Of a DNA stretch of 64,000 nucleotides, positions 54,310-62,177 are shown piece by piece. Numbering within the stretch: the stretch's first letter is position 1; every line of letters starts with the position of its first letter. The DNA lies in assembly GCF_025149785.1 (NCBI RefSeq), contig NZ_CP102277.1, positions 1,302,001-1,366,000 of the forward strand, written 5' to 3'. A program made the translations under genes and the position numbers. The stretch comes from Coprococcus comes ATCC 27758 (GTDB lineage Bacteria > Bacillota > Clostridia > Lachnospirales > Lachnospiraceae). The notes under the pieces were generated by a model. It searched no databases, was not told where the DNA came from, and saw nothing but the letters and a program-made list of their open reading frames with translations.

Positions 54310-54453
54310 ATGGGCTCCTCAAAATTTTGTTTTATAGGTGTAGTATACGCTGCAATAAAGTTTGTTACAAGATTTTATGGGGAATTTGACCAGTTATTCA
54401 TAGAAAAGTTCTGAAAAAATATAGAAAAATACCATGATAAAACATAGTTAGAA

Positions 54454-54483
54454 TTGACTGACCTATAGGCGTGGAGATATAAT
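54454..54483 (+). promoter_or_regulatory. Strong sigma-A-type promoter of the Nif-like/hyp operon
   Basis: TTGACT (54454-54459), an 18-base spacer and TATAAT (54478-54483). Transcription should start near 54490, leaving a leader of about 200 bases before the first gene. Confidence 0.75.
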
Positions 54484-54489
54484 TAAAAA

Positions 54490-54697
54490 TAATGATGCAG
54501 ACGGAGTGGAAGATTCCTATCTGAATGCTGAATGGAGATAATTTTATACAAGAGACTTTGACGGCAAGGTAGATCCGAGCGGGAAACAGTTGGTGATATA
54601 CGAAGATGTATAGTGGGACTCGTCTACCGTTTTGGGAGGCGGGTTTTTTTGTGTATACGATAAATTGCCTGCTTGGTTATAGAAAGGAAAAAGGATT
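54490..54697 (+). promoter_or_regulatory. Leader RNA with terminator/antiterminator: candidate riboswitch or attenuator
   Basis: The leader ends in an intrinsic terminator (54618-54650). A segment upstream, GGTAGA-TC-CGAG (54568-54579), can pair with the terminator's 5' arm CTCGTCTACC (54619-54628) over ten base pairs, which would prevent termination. Upstream lies about 75 bases of possible sensor RNA with small stems (TATCT/AGATA, CTTTG/CAAGG, TATAC/GTATA). I do not recognise any described riboswitch class, nor a T-box (no TGGNACCGCG). The first gene starts 47 bases after the terminator, so the whole operon could be controlled by it. Confidence 0.6.
54618..54650 (+). terminator. Intrinsic terminator in the leader of the Nif-like operon
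   Basis: ACTCGTCTACC (54618-54628) pairs with GGGAGGCGGGT (54634-54644) with ten of eleven positions matched (including G-U), loop GTTTT, followed by seven T (54644-54650). Confidence 0.85.
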
Positions 54698-55453
54698 ATG
54701 TTAAAGATTGCAATTTATGGAAAGGGCGGTATTGGAAAGTCTACGATTACGTCCAATCTGGCGGCAGCATTTGCGGCGATGGGAAAGAAAGTAATCCAGA
54801 TTGGATGTGATCCGAAGGCAGATTCTACGATCAATCTGCTTGGCGGCGAGCCGCTCAGACCGGTGATGAATTATATGAGAGAAGAGGATGAAGAACCGGA
54901 GGAGCTTTCAGATATTGCAAAAGAAGGCTATGGTGGTGTGCTCTGCATTGAAACAGGTGGACCGACACCGGGACTTGGATGCGCGGGGCGCGGGATTATT
55001 GCCACATTCCAGCTGTTAGAAGATTTGCAGTTATTTGAAACATATAAGCCGGATGTTGTACTTTATGACGTTCTTGGTGATGTGGTATGCGGTGGATTTG
55101 CAGCACCGATCCGGGAAGGGTACGCCGAAAAGGTTCTGATCGTAACTTCTGGAGAAAAGATGGCACTTTATGCAGCAAATAATATTTCAAGTGCGGTGAG
55201 GAATTTTGAGGACAGAAGCTATGCCAGAGTATTCGGTATTGTACTGAACCACAGGAATGTGGAAAATGAGACGGAAAAAGTACAGGCATTTTCCGAAAAA
55301 AGCGGGATCCCGATCGTCGGGGAAATCCCGAGAAGTGATGAGATCATCCGCTATGAGGATCAGGGAATGACGGTGATCGAAGGGGACAAAGATTCCGCGA
55401 TCAGTAAGAGATTTTTTGATCTGGCAGAGTTATTACTGAAGAGTGAGGAATAG
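54698..55453 (+). CDS. NifH/BchL/CfbC-superfamily iron protein, copy 1 (nitrogenase-like reductase)
   Basis: A 251-residue P-loop ATPase. Walker A is GKGGIGKST (residues 8-16), with GCDPKADST following. The two Cys that bind the shared 4Fe-4S cluster are present at residues 95 ([12 protein letters not shown]) and 131 ([11 protein letters not shown]), as is the Arg that follows the first. A homodimer would pass electrons with ATP hydrolysis to the NifD/K-like partner encoded next. It is shorter than true nitrogenase NifH (about 290), and no nif assembly genes are near, so dinitrogen fixation is not implied. First gene after the regulated leader; six bases before the NifD-like gene. Confidence 0.88.
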   Translation: MLKIAIYGKGGIGKSTITSNLAAAFAAMGKKVIQIGCDPKADSTINLLGGEPLRPVMNYMREEDEEPEELSDIAKEGYGGVLCIETGGPTPGLGCAGRGIIATFQLLEDLQLFETYKPDVVLYDVLGDVVCGGFAAPIREGYAEKVLIVTSGEKMALYAANNISSAVRNFEDRSYARVFGIVLNHRNVENETEKVQAFSEKSGIPIVGEIPRSDEIIRYEDQGMTVIEGDKDSAISKRFFDLAELLLKSEE

Positions 55454-55458
55454 AAGGT

Positions 55459-56739
55459 ATGGCAAAAGAAGCATATTATTGTACCGTAAAAGAATTAAAT
55501 AAACTGGGAAGAGATGCGATTCCGGCACAGCTCCGGTCGAATACACACCTGATCTACAGCTCACCGGCAACGCTTGCATTTAACTCACCGGGAGCAGAAG
55601 GATTCGGAGTAAAAAGAGCGGGACTTGCTGTACCGGATTCGATCATGCTGATCGTGGCACCGGGCTGCTGTGGACGAAATACTTCGCTTATCAGTTCCAT
55701 GAGGGAATATGATAACCGTTTTTTCTATCTGATGATGGACGAGACCGATATCGTAACGGGACGTCATTTGAAAAAGATTCCGAAGGCAGTAGAAGAAATC
55801 TGCAATTGCTGTGAAAAGAGACCGTCCGTTGTGATGATCTGTATTACCTGTGTAGATGCTCTTCTTGGGACGGACATGGAGCGTGTGTGCAGAAAAGCGG
55901 AAGAAAGAGCCGGACTTCCGGTTCGACCATGCTACATGTACGCGCTGACAAGAGAAGGAAGAAAGCCGCCGATGGTGCATGTACGTCAGTCTTTATATTC
56001 CCTTCTGGAGCCAAAGAAGAAAAAAGGAAATGTGGTGAACCTGCTTGGATTTTTCTCGCCGCTGATCGATGAGTGTGAGCTGTATGATCTTTTGCACAGC
56101 GCAGGAGTTAAGACCATCCATGAAATCTCCAGATGCAAGGACTATGAGGAATATCAGACCATGTCTGAGGCAAATTTTAATCTGGTACTTCACCCGGAAG
56201 CCAGATTTGCGGCAGAGGATTTTCATAACCGTCTGCAGATTCCGTTTATTGAACTCAGGAGACTCTACCAGACAGACAAGATCGCCAGCCAGTATCAGGC
56301 ATTTGGGAAAGTGCTTGGGGTGACATTTTCTGATGAAGTTTATCGTGAAAAAGCGGAAGAAACCGTGGCAAAATTCAAAGAGAAACGGCCGGATGCAAGC
56401 TTTGCGATCGGGGAATGCATGAACGGAGATCCATTTGAAATGGCACTTGCGATGATCAAATATGGATTTAAGGTGCCAGAAATCTATGGAACACTGACAG
56501 CAGAGAACTTTATTTACCTAAACCAGTTATCCCAGCTCAGCCCGGAGACGAAGGTATTTTCCAATATGGAACCGACCATGCTGTACTACGATCCGGAAAA
56601 GAGCGGCGTGAATATGACCATTGGAAAGGATGCGGGATACTATCATCCGGATCAGCCGAATGTGATCTGGAATCAGGACAGACAGCCTTATGGTTATGCA
56701 GGTGTGACACGGTTGTTTGAAACCCTTTTGGAGGTGTAG
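55459..56739 (+). CDS. Nitrogenase component 1-like oxidoreductase subunit (NifD-like)
   Basis: A 426-residue protein of the nitrogenase component 1 superfamily. Metal-cluster-type cysteines lie in IVAPGCCGRNTSL (70, 71) and MICITCVDALLGTD (128, 131), where NifD-type proteins bind an Fe-S cluster. Further cysteines (115, 117, 118) cluster before the second. I see no convincing equivalents of the FeMo-cofactor ligands (Cys275/His442), although GYYHPDQPN near the end has a His. It is likely a catalytic or scaffold subunit working with the NifK-like partner (next gene, 1 base apart). The substrate is unknown; group IV-VI-type nitrogenase-like enzymes include CfbD and methylthio-alkane reductases. 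Confidence 0.82.
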   Translation: MAKEAYYCTVKELNKLGRDAIPAQLRSNTHLIYSSPATLAFNSPGAEGFGVKRAGLAVPDSIMLIVAPGCCGRNTSLISSMREYDNRFFYLMMDETDIVTGRHLKKIPKAVEEICNCCEKRPSVVMICITCVDALLGTDMERVCRKAEERAGLPVRPCYMYALTREGRKPPMVHVRQSLYSLLEPKKKKGNVVNLLGFFSPLIDECELYDLLHSAGVKTIHEISRCKDYEEYQTMSEANFNLVLHPEARFAAEDFHNRLQIPFIELRRLYQTDKIASQYQAFGKVLGVTFSDEVYREKAEETVAKFKEKRPDASFAIGECMNGDPFEMALAMIKYGFKVPEIYGTLTAENFIYLNQLSQLSPETKVFSNMEPTMLYYDPEKSGVNMTIGKDAGYYHPDQPNVIWNQDRQPYGYAGVTRLFETLLEV

Positions 56740-56740
56740 T

Positions 56741-57781
56741 ATGAGAGGACTTAGAAAATATCTGACACCATTTGCACCGGATCAGTCTGGCGCAGTGTCT
56801 GTGTTATATGAACTTGGCGGAATCATCGTCATCTGCGACGCGGGAGGATGCACAGGAAATGTCTGCGGTTTTGATGAGCCGAGATGGTTTGAACGGAAAA
56901 GTGCAGTATTCAGCGCAGGACTTCGTGATATGGATGCAATCCTTGGAAGAGATGACCGTCTGGTCGCAAAGCTGGTCGATGCAGCTGATAAGATTGATGC
57001 GAATTTTGCGGCGATTGTCGGCACTCCGGTTCCGGCTGTGATCGGAACGGATTACCAGGCACTGAAAAGAATGTGTGAAAAAAAGACCGACCTTCCGATT
57101 CTTGCCATTGATACCGACGGAATGGAGCTTTATGATAAAGGGGAAGAAAAAGCGTATCTTGCATTATTTACTGCATTTGCAAAGGAAAAATATGAAGTAT
57201 GCAAAGAAAAAGTCGGTATCCTTGGAATGACGCCACAGGATGTAAGCGATCTGAAAGCAGCAGATAAAGTAAGAGAGGAACTGAAAAAAGAAGGAAAAGA
57301 AGCCATTTGCTATGGAATGGGCGATGGGCTTGAGGCAGTAGAAAGGGCATCGGAAGTTGGCAAAAATATTGTTGTATCTGTGGCAGCACTGGAAGTAGCC
57401 AAATATTTGGAAAAGACCTTTGGTACGCCGTATGAGATCGGTTATCCGGCAGCAGGTGAGTTGGTTCCGAATCTGGACTATCAGGGAAAGAAAATCCTTG
57501 TGGTACACCAGCAGGTGATGGCGGAAGCAATCCGGCAGGAAATTCTTAAAAGAGAGAATTCGGCAGAGGTGCAGACAGCAACCTGGTTTATGAGGAAAAA
57601 AGAGCTTGCCTGTCCGCAGGATGTGTCGTTGCGTGAGGAAGATGATTATATCGATCTTGTGAAAAATGGTGGATTTGATATCATTTTTGCAGATGCATGT
57701 ATGGAAAAAATGGTTCCGGATTTTCAGGGAATCTTCGTAAATACAAGACATTTTGCAGTGTCAGGGAGACTGTGTGAATAG
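56741..57781 (+). CDS. Nitrogenase component 1-like oxidoreductase subunit (NifK/NifE-like)
   Basis: A 346-residue partner protein. CDAGGCTGNVCGFDEPRW near the start supplies Cys32, 37 and 42, a plausible cluster site; the later VGTPVPAVIGTDYQ is the position where NifK homologues usually have a further Cys, here missing. The repeating Rossmann-like blocks (KVGILGMTPQDVSDLKAADK, then KILVVHQQVMAEAIRQEIL) and the final DIIFADACMEKMVPDF, FVNTRHFAVSGR are typical of the superfamily's C-terminal domains. ATG 56741 follows GGAGGTG (56730-56736) inside the last codons of the previous gene. The protein is short for the family, and hypF starts on the next base. Confidence 0.78.
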   Translation: MRGLRKYLTPFAPDQSGAVSVLYELGGIIVICDAGGCTGNVCGFDEPRWFERKSAVFSAGLRDMDAILGRDDRLVAKLVDAADKIDANFAAIVGTPVPAVIGTDYQALKRMCEKKTDLPILAIDTDGMELYDKGEEKAYLALFTAFAKEKYEVCKEKVGILGMTPQDVSDLKAADKVREELKKEGKEAICYGMGDGLEAVERASEVGKNIVVSVAALEVAKYLEKTFGTPYEIGYPAAGELVPNLDYQGKKILVVHQQVMAEAIRQEILKRENSAEVQTATWFMRKKELACPQDVSLREEDDYIDLVKNGGFDIIFADACMEKMVPDFQGIFVNTRHFAVSGRLCE

Positions 57782-60112
57782 ATGAAAAATGAAGTGACAA
57801 AACAGATCCGCGTCTATGGGATCGTGCAAGGCGTAGGATTTCGTCCGACTGTGAGCAGGCATGCAGCTACGCATCAGATCCGGGGCAGCGTGTCCAATAA
57901 AGGTCCGTATGTGGAAATCTTTGCGCAGGGACCGGAAGAGGCAGTGGATGGATTTATCTCAGATATTGAGAATAAGCCGCCGAAGCGGGCAGCAATTTTG
58001 AAAATGAATATTGAGCCGGTAGAAGAAGCAGAAGACTTTACGGAGTTTGCGATCATTGAAAGTGAAAAGACGAAAGGTGAGATTTTTGTCTCACCGGATA
58101 TTGCAATTTGTGATGAATGCAAGGAAGAAATGTTTGATCCGAAGAACCGTAGATATCTGCATCCATTTATCAACTGTACCTGCTGTGGACCAAGACTTAC
58201 GATCCTGGATGCCCTTCCGTATGACCGGGAGCGCACCAGCATGAAAGAATTTCCGATGTGTCCGGATTGCGCAAAAGAATATTATGATCCGGCAACCCGG
58301 AGATACGATGCACAGCCAGTCTGTTGTAACGAGTGTGGTCCGGAGGTCTACCTGATCGGCAGAGAAGAACGCGGAAGAGATGCGATCATTTACACCAGAC
58401 GGACCATTGCAGAAGGCGGAATTGTGGCGATTAAGGGGATTGGAGGTTTCCACCTGTGCTGCGATGCGACTAATGAAGAGGCGGTGAAGCGCCTCAGAGA
58501 ACTGAAAAAACGTCCGGCGAAACCATTTGCAGTTATGGCAAAAGATCTGGAATCTGTGAAAAGAGAATGCCTGATCAGTGAAGAACAGGAAAAAATTCTG
58601 ACCGGACATCAAAAACCAATCCTGCTTTTGGACAAAAAAGAAGATGGTGAAGAAACACTTTGCGAAAGTATTGCACCTGGTAATCCAAAGGTTGGAGTAA
58701 TGTTGCCGTATGCACCGGTACAGCTTCTGCTCTTTACCTATGATGATGGAATCCGGATGCCGTCTTTTTTGGTTATGACCAGTGGAAATACATCTGGTGC
58801 ACCGATCTGCAGGGAGGACAAAGAAGCGATTCAGGAGCTTTCCCGTCTGTGCGACTGTATGCTTTCCCACAACCGGAAAATCCGGATCCGTGCCGATGAT
58901 TCAGTGATGGATTTTTATAAAAATGAGCCATATATGATCCGCAGATCCAGAGGCTATGCGCCACTTCCGACCATGGTTCAGATGCCGTGGAAAGGGCAGG
59001 TACTTGCTACTGGAGGAGAACTGAAAAATACATTCTGCATCGGTGTGGACGGCAGATTTTACCCATCCCCTTATGTGGGAGATCTGGAAGATCTGCGCAC
59101 CGTGGAAGCTTTAAAAGAAACGATCGGCAGAATGGAAACACTTCTGGAGGTAGAACCAAAGGTTGTGGCATGCGATCTGCATCCGAAATACAATGCGACA
59201 GTTGTTGCGGAAGAACTTGGACTTCCGGTTCTGAAGATACAGCACCATTTTGCACATATTCTGTCCTGTATGGCAGAAAATGACTGCGAAGATCCGGTGA
59301 TCGGCGTTTCCTTTGACGGAACCGGCTATGGAACGGATGGGACCATCTGGGGTGGAGAAATTCTTCGTTGTGATTACAATGGATTTGAAAGACTTGGCAG
59401 CATTAAGCCATTCTGGCAGGTAGGTGGAGATCTTTCTGCAAAAGAAGGCTGGCGAATTGCCGGGTCTCTTCTCTATGAAGAATTGCAGGATAAAGAAAAA
59501 ACGGTCGAATGGATGAAGAAACTGGAGCTTTGCACCGAACCGGAGGCAAAAGTACTGGTGACAATGACCGGACGACACCTGAATGCTGTTCGATCTACCA
59601 GTGCCGGCCGTCTCTTTGATGGAGTCAGTGCTATCCTCGGAATCCGGAAAAAATCCACTTTCGAGGGAGAAGCATCTACGGCATTAGAGTTCGCAGCAGA
59701 AGCTTACGAAAAAACAATGCAGCATCCATACAAACCCCTCATGCTTAAGCCATTTACAGAAACGGCAGAAGACCGCCTGATTCTAAATACCGGCGAATTA
59801 GTCAAAAACCTCGCCAAAAAACGTCTCGCCGGGGAAGATACCGGACAACTTGCATACGAGTTCCACCAGGAACTTGCAAGACAGATCATATCCGCAGCCC
59901 TCACAGCAAGTCATCAGACCGGAATCCGGAAAGTTGCCCTAAGCGGCGGAGTTTTCCAGAACCGCTTACTACTACGGCTGGTAGAAGAAGGTCTGGTTAA
60001 GCAAGGTCTCATCACCCTGCACCATCACCTCATTCCACCAAATGACGGAGGATTGTCACTTGGTCAGGCAGCCTACGCAATGGCATATTTACAGAAGCAT
60101 GAGATAAAATAA
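57782..60112 (+). CDS. hypF: Carbamoyltransferase HypF
   Basis: A 776-residue full-length HypF. In order: acylphosphatase domain (VYGIVQGVGFRPTVSRHA); two zinc-finger blocks (CDECKEEMFDPKNRRYLHP with CTCCGPR, and CPDCAKEYYDPATRRYDAQ with CNECGP); YrdC-like domain (IVAIKGIGGFHLCCDATNEE); Kae1-like domain with HHFAHILSCMAEN, VSFDGTGYGTDGTIWGGE and LSGGVFQNRLL. With HypE it turns carbamoyl phosphate into the cyanide ligands of the [NiFe] iron centre. It starts directly after the NifK-like stop, so translation is coupled, and no hydrogenase gene is adjacent. Both features are unusual. Confidence 0.95.
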   Translation: MKNEVTKQIRVYGIVQGVGFRPTVSRHAATHQIRGSVSNKGPYVEIFAQGPEEAVDGFISDIENKPPKRAAILKMNIEPVEEAEDFTEFAIIESEKTKGEIFVSPDIAICDECKEEMFDPKNRRYLHPFINCTCCGPRLTILDALPYDRERTSMKEFPMCPDCAKEYYDPATRRYDAQPVCCNECGPEVYLIGREERGRDAIIYTRRTIAEGGIVAIKGIGGFHLCCDATNEEAVKRLRELKKRPAKPFAVMAKDLESVKRECLISEEQEKILTGHQKPILLLDKKEDGEETLCESIAPGNPKVGVMLPYAPVQLLLFTYDDGIRMPSFLVMTSGNTSGAPICREDKEAIQELSRLCDCMLSHNRKIRIRADDSVMDFYKNEPYMIRRSRGYAPLPTMVQMPWKGQVLATGGELKNTFCIGVDGRFYPSPYVGDLEDLRTVEALKETIGRMETLLEVEPKVVACDLHPKYNATVVAEELGLPVLKIQHHFAHILSCMAENDCEDPVIGVSFDGTGYGTDGTIWGGEILRCDYNGFERLGSIKPFWQVGGDLSAKEGWRIAGSLLYEELQDKEKTVEWMKKLELCTEPEAKVLVTMTGRHLNAVRSTSAGRLFDGVSAILGIRKKSTFEGEASTALEFAAEAYEKTMQHPYKPLMLKPFTETAEDRLILNTGELVKNLAKKRLAGEDTGQLAYEFHQELARQIISAALTASHQTGIRKVALSGGVFQNRLLLRLVEEGLVKQGLITLHHHLIPPNDGGLSLGQAAYAMAYLQKHEIK

Positions 60113-60206
60113 AACCAGACATAAAAATATTTTAAACAGAGTTAATCTAAAAACTATTACAAATTACAATAAAAGAGGAAAAGGACCACCAGGAACAAAC
60201 AAATCA

Positions 60207-60240
60207 GGAATTGACAACAAGGTACTGCCTTGTCAATTCC
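60207..60240 (+). terminator. Hairpin in the hypF-hypC gap
   Basis: GGAATTGACAA (60207-60217) pairs perfectly with TTGTCAATTCC (60230-60240), followed by CCCTTTG. It may be a weak terminator or processing site. Confidence 0.5.
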
Positions 60241-60265
60241 CCCTTTGTCAACACGTTAAATTTTA

Positions 60266-60494
60266 GGAAGCGCCAGCAGGGAGAGAAAACAATTGGGACC
60301 GGCTGCATTTGCAGGAGCCCGAGCGTTCTCTTGGAAACTGCAGTGTTGCGTTATTTACAGAAATCCATCTGTTTGAGCGAAGCGAGTTATGGATTTCTGT
60401 AAATGCTCTTAGCAACACGAAGCCTTCCTAGAGAACACCGGACTCCTGCAAATGCAGCCGGTCCCAATTGTTTTCTCTCCTTGCGTCCCTTCCC
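60266..60494 (+). repeat. 229-bp imperfect palindrome (MITE-like or giant RNA hairpin) between hypF and hypC
   Basis: Two arms of about 105 bases are inverted copies: GGGAGAGAAAACAATTGG on the left matches CCAATTGTTTTCTCTCC on the right. Further inward CCGGCTGCATTTGCAGGAG, CGTTCTCT, GTGTTGC and ATTTACAGAAATCCAT all have counterparts, around a 20-base loop containing GAGCGAAGCGAG (60377-60388 region). No gene lies in it. hypC starts 23 bases after the right arm. I see no target duplication with certainty. Confidence 0.8.
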
Positions 60495-60516
60495 AAAAAA
60501 AGGAGGAATTACCCAC

Positions 60517-60726
60517 ATGTGTGTTGGATTATCAGCAAAAGTTGTAAAAATCAGTAACGGAACCGCCGTCGTTGACGCAGGCGGTGCAAAAAGAGAGGTT
60601 TCATCCAAGCTCTTGGAGAATCTGGAACCAGGTGATTACGTCATGGTCCACGCCGGAGTTGCGATCGCAAAGATCACCGATGAAGATGAAAGCGAGACCG
60701 ATCAGCTTATGGAGGAACTGCTGTAA
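60517..60726 (+). CDS. hypC: HypC/HybG/HupF family hydrogenase formation chaperone
   Basis: A 69-residue chaperone. The required N-terminal MCVGLSAKV has the Cys2 that binds the Fe(CN)2CO unit; GGAKREVSSKLLENLEPGDY and VMVHAGVAIAKIT follow. ATG 60517 is set by AGGAGG (60501-60506) and the invariant Met-Cys; the longer upstream frame lies in the palindrome. HypC works with HypD. It shares one base with hypD. Confidence 0.95.
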   Translation: MCVGLSAKVVKISNGTAVVDAGGAKREVSSKLLENLEPGDYVMVHAGVAIAKITDEDESETDQLMEELL

Positions 60727-61778
60727 TGGAAGAACAAAAGAAACGAACAGCCAGAGAGATCATAGAAAATTATGACGGACCGGCAGTGCGGATCATGGAA
60801 GTATGCGGAACCCATACCCATGAAATTTTCCGTCTGGGGATCCGAAAACTTTTACCAAAGCAGGTAGAACTGATCTCAGGACCGGGATGCCCGGTCTGCG
60901 TAACACCGGTCAGCTTTATTGATGAAGCAATTTATCTGGCGTTGGAGAAGCAGGTGACGATCTGTACATTTGGTGATCTGGTCCGCGTACCGGGAAGTCA
61001 GATGAGCCTTGCCGGAGCAAGAGAAAAAGGAGCAAAGATCCATATCGTTTATTCACCGGCAGATGCGGAAAAATATGCGAAAGATCATCCGGAAGAACAG
61101 GTGACATTTTTATCCGTTGGGTTTGAGACAACGACACCTGCAGGATGCCTTTCGGTTAAACAGGCAAAGGAAGATGAAATTTCCAATTATTCTCTTCTGG
61201 TTGCCAATAAGACGATGCCGGGAGCTTACGAGGCACTCAAAGGCAGTGCGGATGTATTTTTATATCCGGGACACGTCAATGCAATCACGGGGACCGAACT
61301 TTGTGAGGAACTGGTAAAAGAAGGAGTCAGCGGTGTGGTAGCAGGATTTACGGCAAAAGAACTGCTCACAGCACTTGCGGTCGCACTGGTACGCTTCCAG
61401 GAAGGAAAGCCGTTCTTCGTAAACTGCTATCCGAGAGTTGTCACCAGAGAAGGAAGCCGTGAGGCACAGAGGCTGGTGAATGAACTGATGGAAGGATGCG
61501 ACAGCGAGTGGAGAGGTCTTGGAATCATTCCGGGATCCGGTATGCAGCTGAGAGAAGAATGGGAAGCATACGATGCCAGAAAGAAATACAATATGCCAAA
61601 GATCGAAGGAAAAGCAAATCCGGCATGCCGCTGCGGAGATGTACTGCAGGGAAAATGCAAACCGTCCGACTGCAAGGTGTTTGGCAAGGTATGTACACCG
61701 CAGCACCCGGTAGGAGCCTGCATGGTATCCGGCGAGGGCGCATGCTCGGCTTACTATATGTATGATACCAGGGGATAA
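60726..61778 (+). CDS. hypD: Hydrogenase formation protein HypD
   Basis: A 350-residue HypD. MEVCGTHTHEIFR, ISGPGCPVCVTP and SVGFETTTPAG hold the active Cys and thiol network. The C-terminal CRCGDVLQGKCKPSDCKVFG and CTPQHPVGACMVSGEGAC carry the 4Fe-4S ligands. It assembles and transfers the Fe(CN)2CO group. All key residues are present, so it should be functional. The stop is followed by a hairpin and a tandem repeat region before hypE. Confidence 0.96.
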   Translation: MEEQKKRTAREIIENYDGPAVRIMEVCGTHTHEIFRLGIRKLLPKQVELISGPGCPVCVTPVSFIDEAIYLALEKQVTICTFGDLVRVPGSQMSLAGAREKGAKIHIVYSPADAEKYAKDHPEEQVTFLSVGFETTTPAGCLSVKQAKEDEISNYSLLVANKTMPGAYEALKGSADVFLYPGHVNAITGTELCEELVKEGVSGVVAGFTAKELLTALAVALVRFQEGKPFFVNCYPRVVTREGSREAQRLVNELMEGCDSEWRGLGIIPGSGMQLREEWEAYDARKKYNMPKIEGKANPACRCGDVLQGKCKPSDCKVFGKVCTPQHPVGACMVSGEGACSAYYMYDTRG

Positions 61779-61780
61779 AA

Positions 61781-61827
61781 GTCAGAAGTCTGACGCAAGC
61801 TTGCTTGCAGGAAGACTTCTGACCTTT
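61781..61827 (+). terminator. Hairpin after hypD
   Basis: GTCAGAAGTCT (61781-61791) pairs with AGACTTCTGAC (61813-61823), followed by CTTTATC. Probably a partial terminator; it lies at the front of the tandem repeat. Confidence 0.6.
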
Positions 61828-62123
61828 ATCTCCGCCAAAACATGAGTAAGTAGCCATTTCGCGAAGAAAAATGAGCGGATTACGAATGTTTTGAGGATTG
61901 TGAGAGCACGTAAGTGCGGAACAATCCGGTATCAGGGAAACGAAGGAATGGAACACCGACGCAAGCTTGCTTGCAGGAAGACTTCTGACCTTTATCCCCG
62001 CCAAAACATGAGTAAGTAGCCATTTTATGAAGAAAAATGAGCGGATTACGAATGTTTTGAGGATTGTGAGAGCACGAAAGTGCGGAACAATCCGGTATCA
62101 GGGAAACGAAGGAACGGAACACC
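61792..62123 (+). repeat. Two 166-bp tandem repeats between hypD and hypE
   Basis: Copy 1 (61792-61957) and copy 2 (61958-62123) both start GACGCAAGCTTGCTTGCAGG and end GGAACACC. They differ at only about ten positions. A short third echo (GGAACAATCCGGTATCA) follows at 62123-62140. No gene is seen; hypE starts at 62178. Confidence 0.9.
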
Positions 62124-62177
62124 GGAACAATCCGGTATCATATATACGGAAACGATTAGGAGAGAAGGAAGTTAAAA

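Noticed and set aside
54470-54613. Coding-like string in the leader (RDFDGKVDPSGKQLVIYEDV ending at TAG), with one TAA inside
   Set aside because: There is no RBS or start for it, an internal stop interrupts it, and the promoter, terminator and complementary antiterminator explain the region better as a leader RNA. A relic of a gene is not fully excluded.
54490-54650. T-box or a known riboswitch
   Set aside because: The T-box core TGGNACCGCG is missing (only TGGGACTCG is seen), the leader is short, and no cobalamin, SAM, TPP, c-di-GMP or molybdenum-cofactor core sequence was recognised.
54698-57781. A true nitrogenase (nitrogen fixation) operon
   Set aside because: The subunits are short, FeMo-cofactor ligands are not evident, and no nifB, nifE/N or other nif assembly genes are near. 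The genes belong to the wider nitrogenase-like family.
60387-60608. Small minus-strand open frame across the palindrome
   Set aside because: It is produced by the inverted repeat and covers the hypC start; no RBS or recognisable protein.
61792-62140. CRISPR array
   Set aside because: Only two 166-base direct units without spacers of equal length; this is a tandem duplication.
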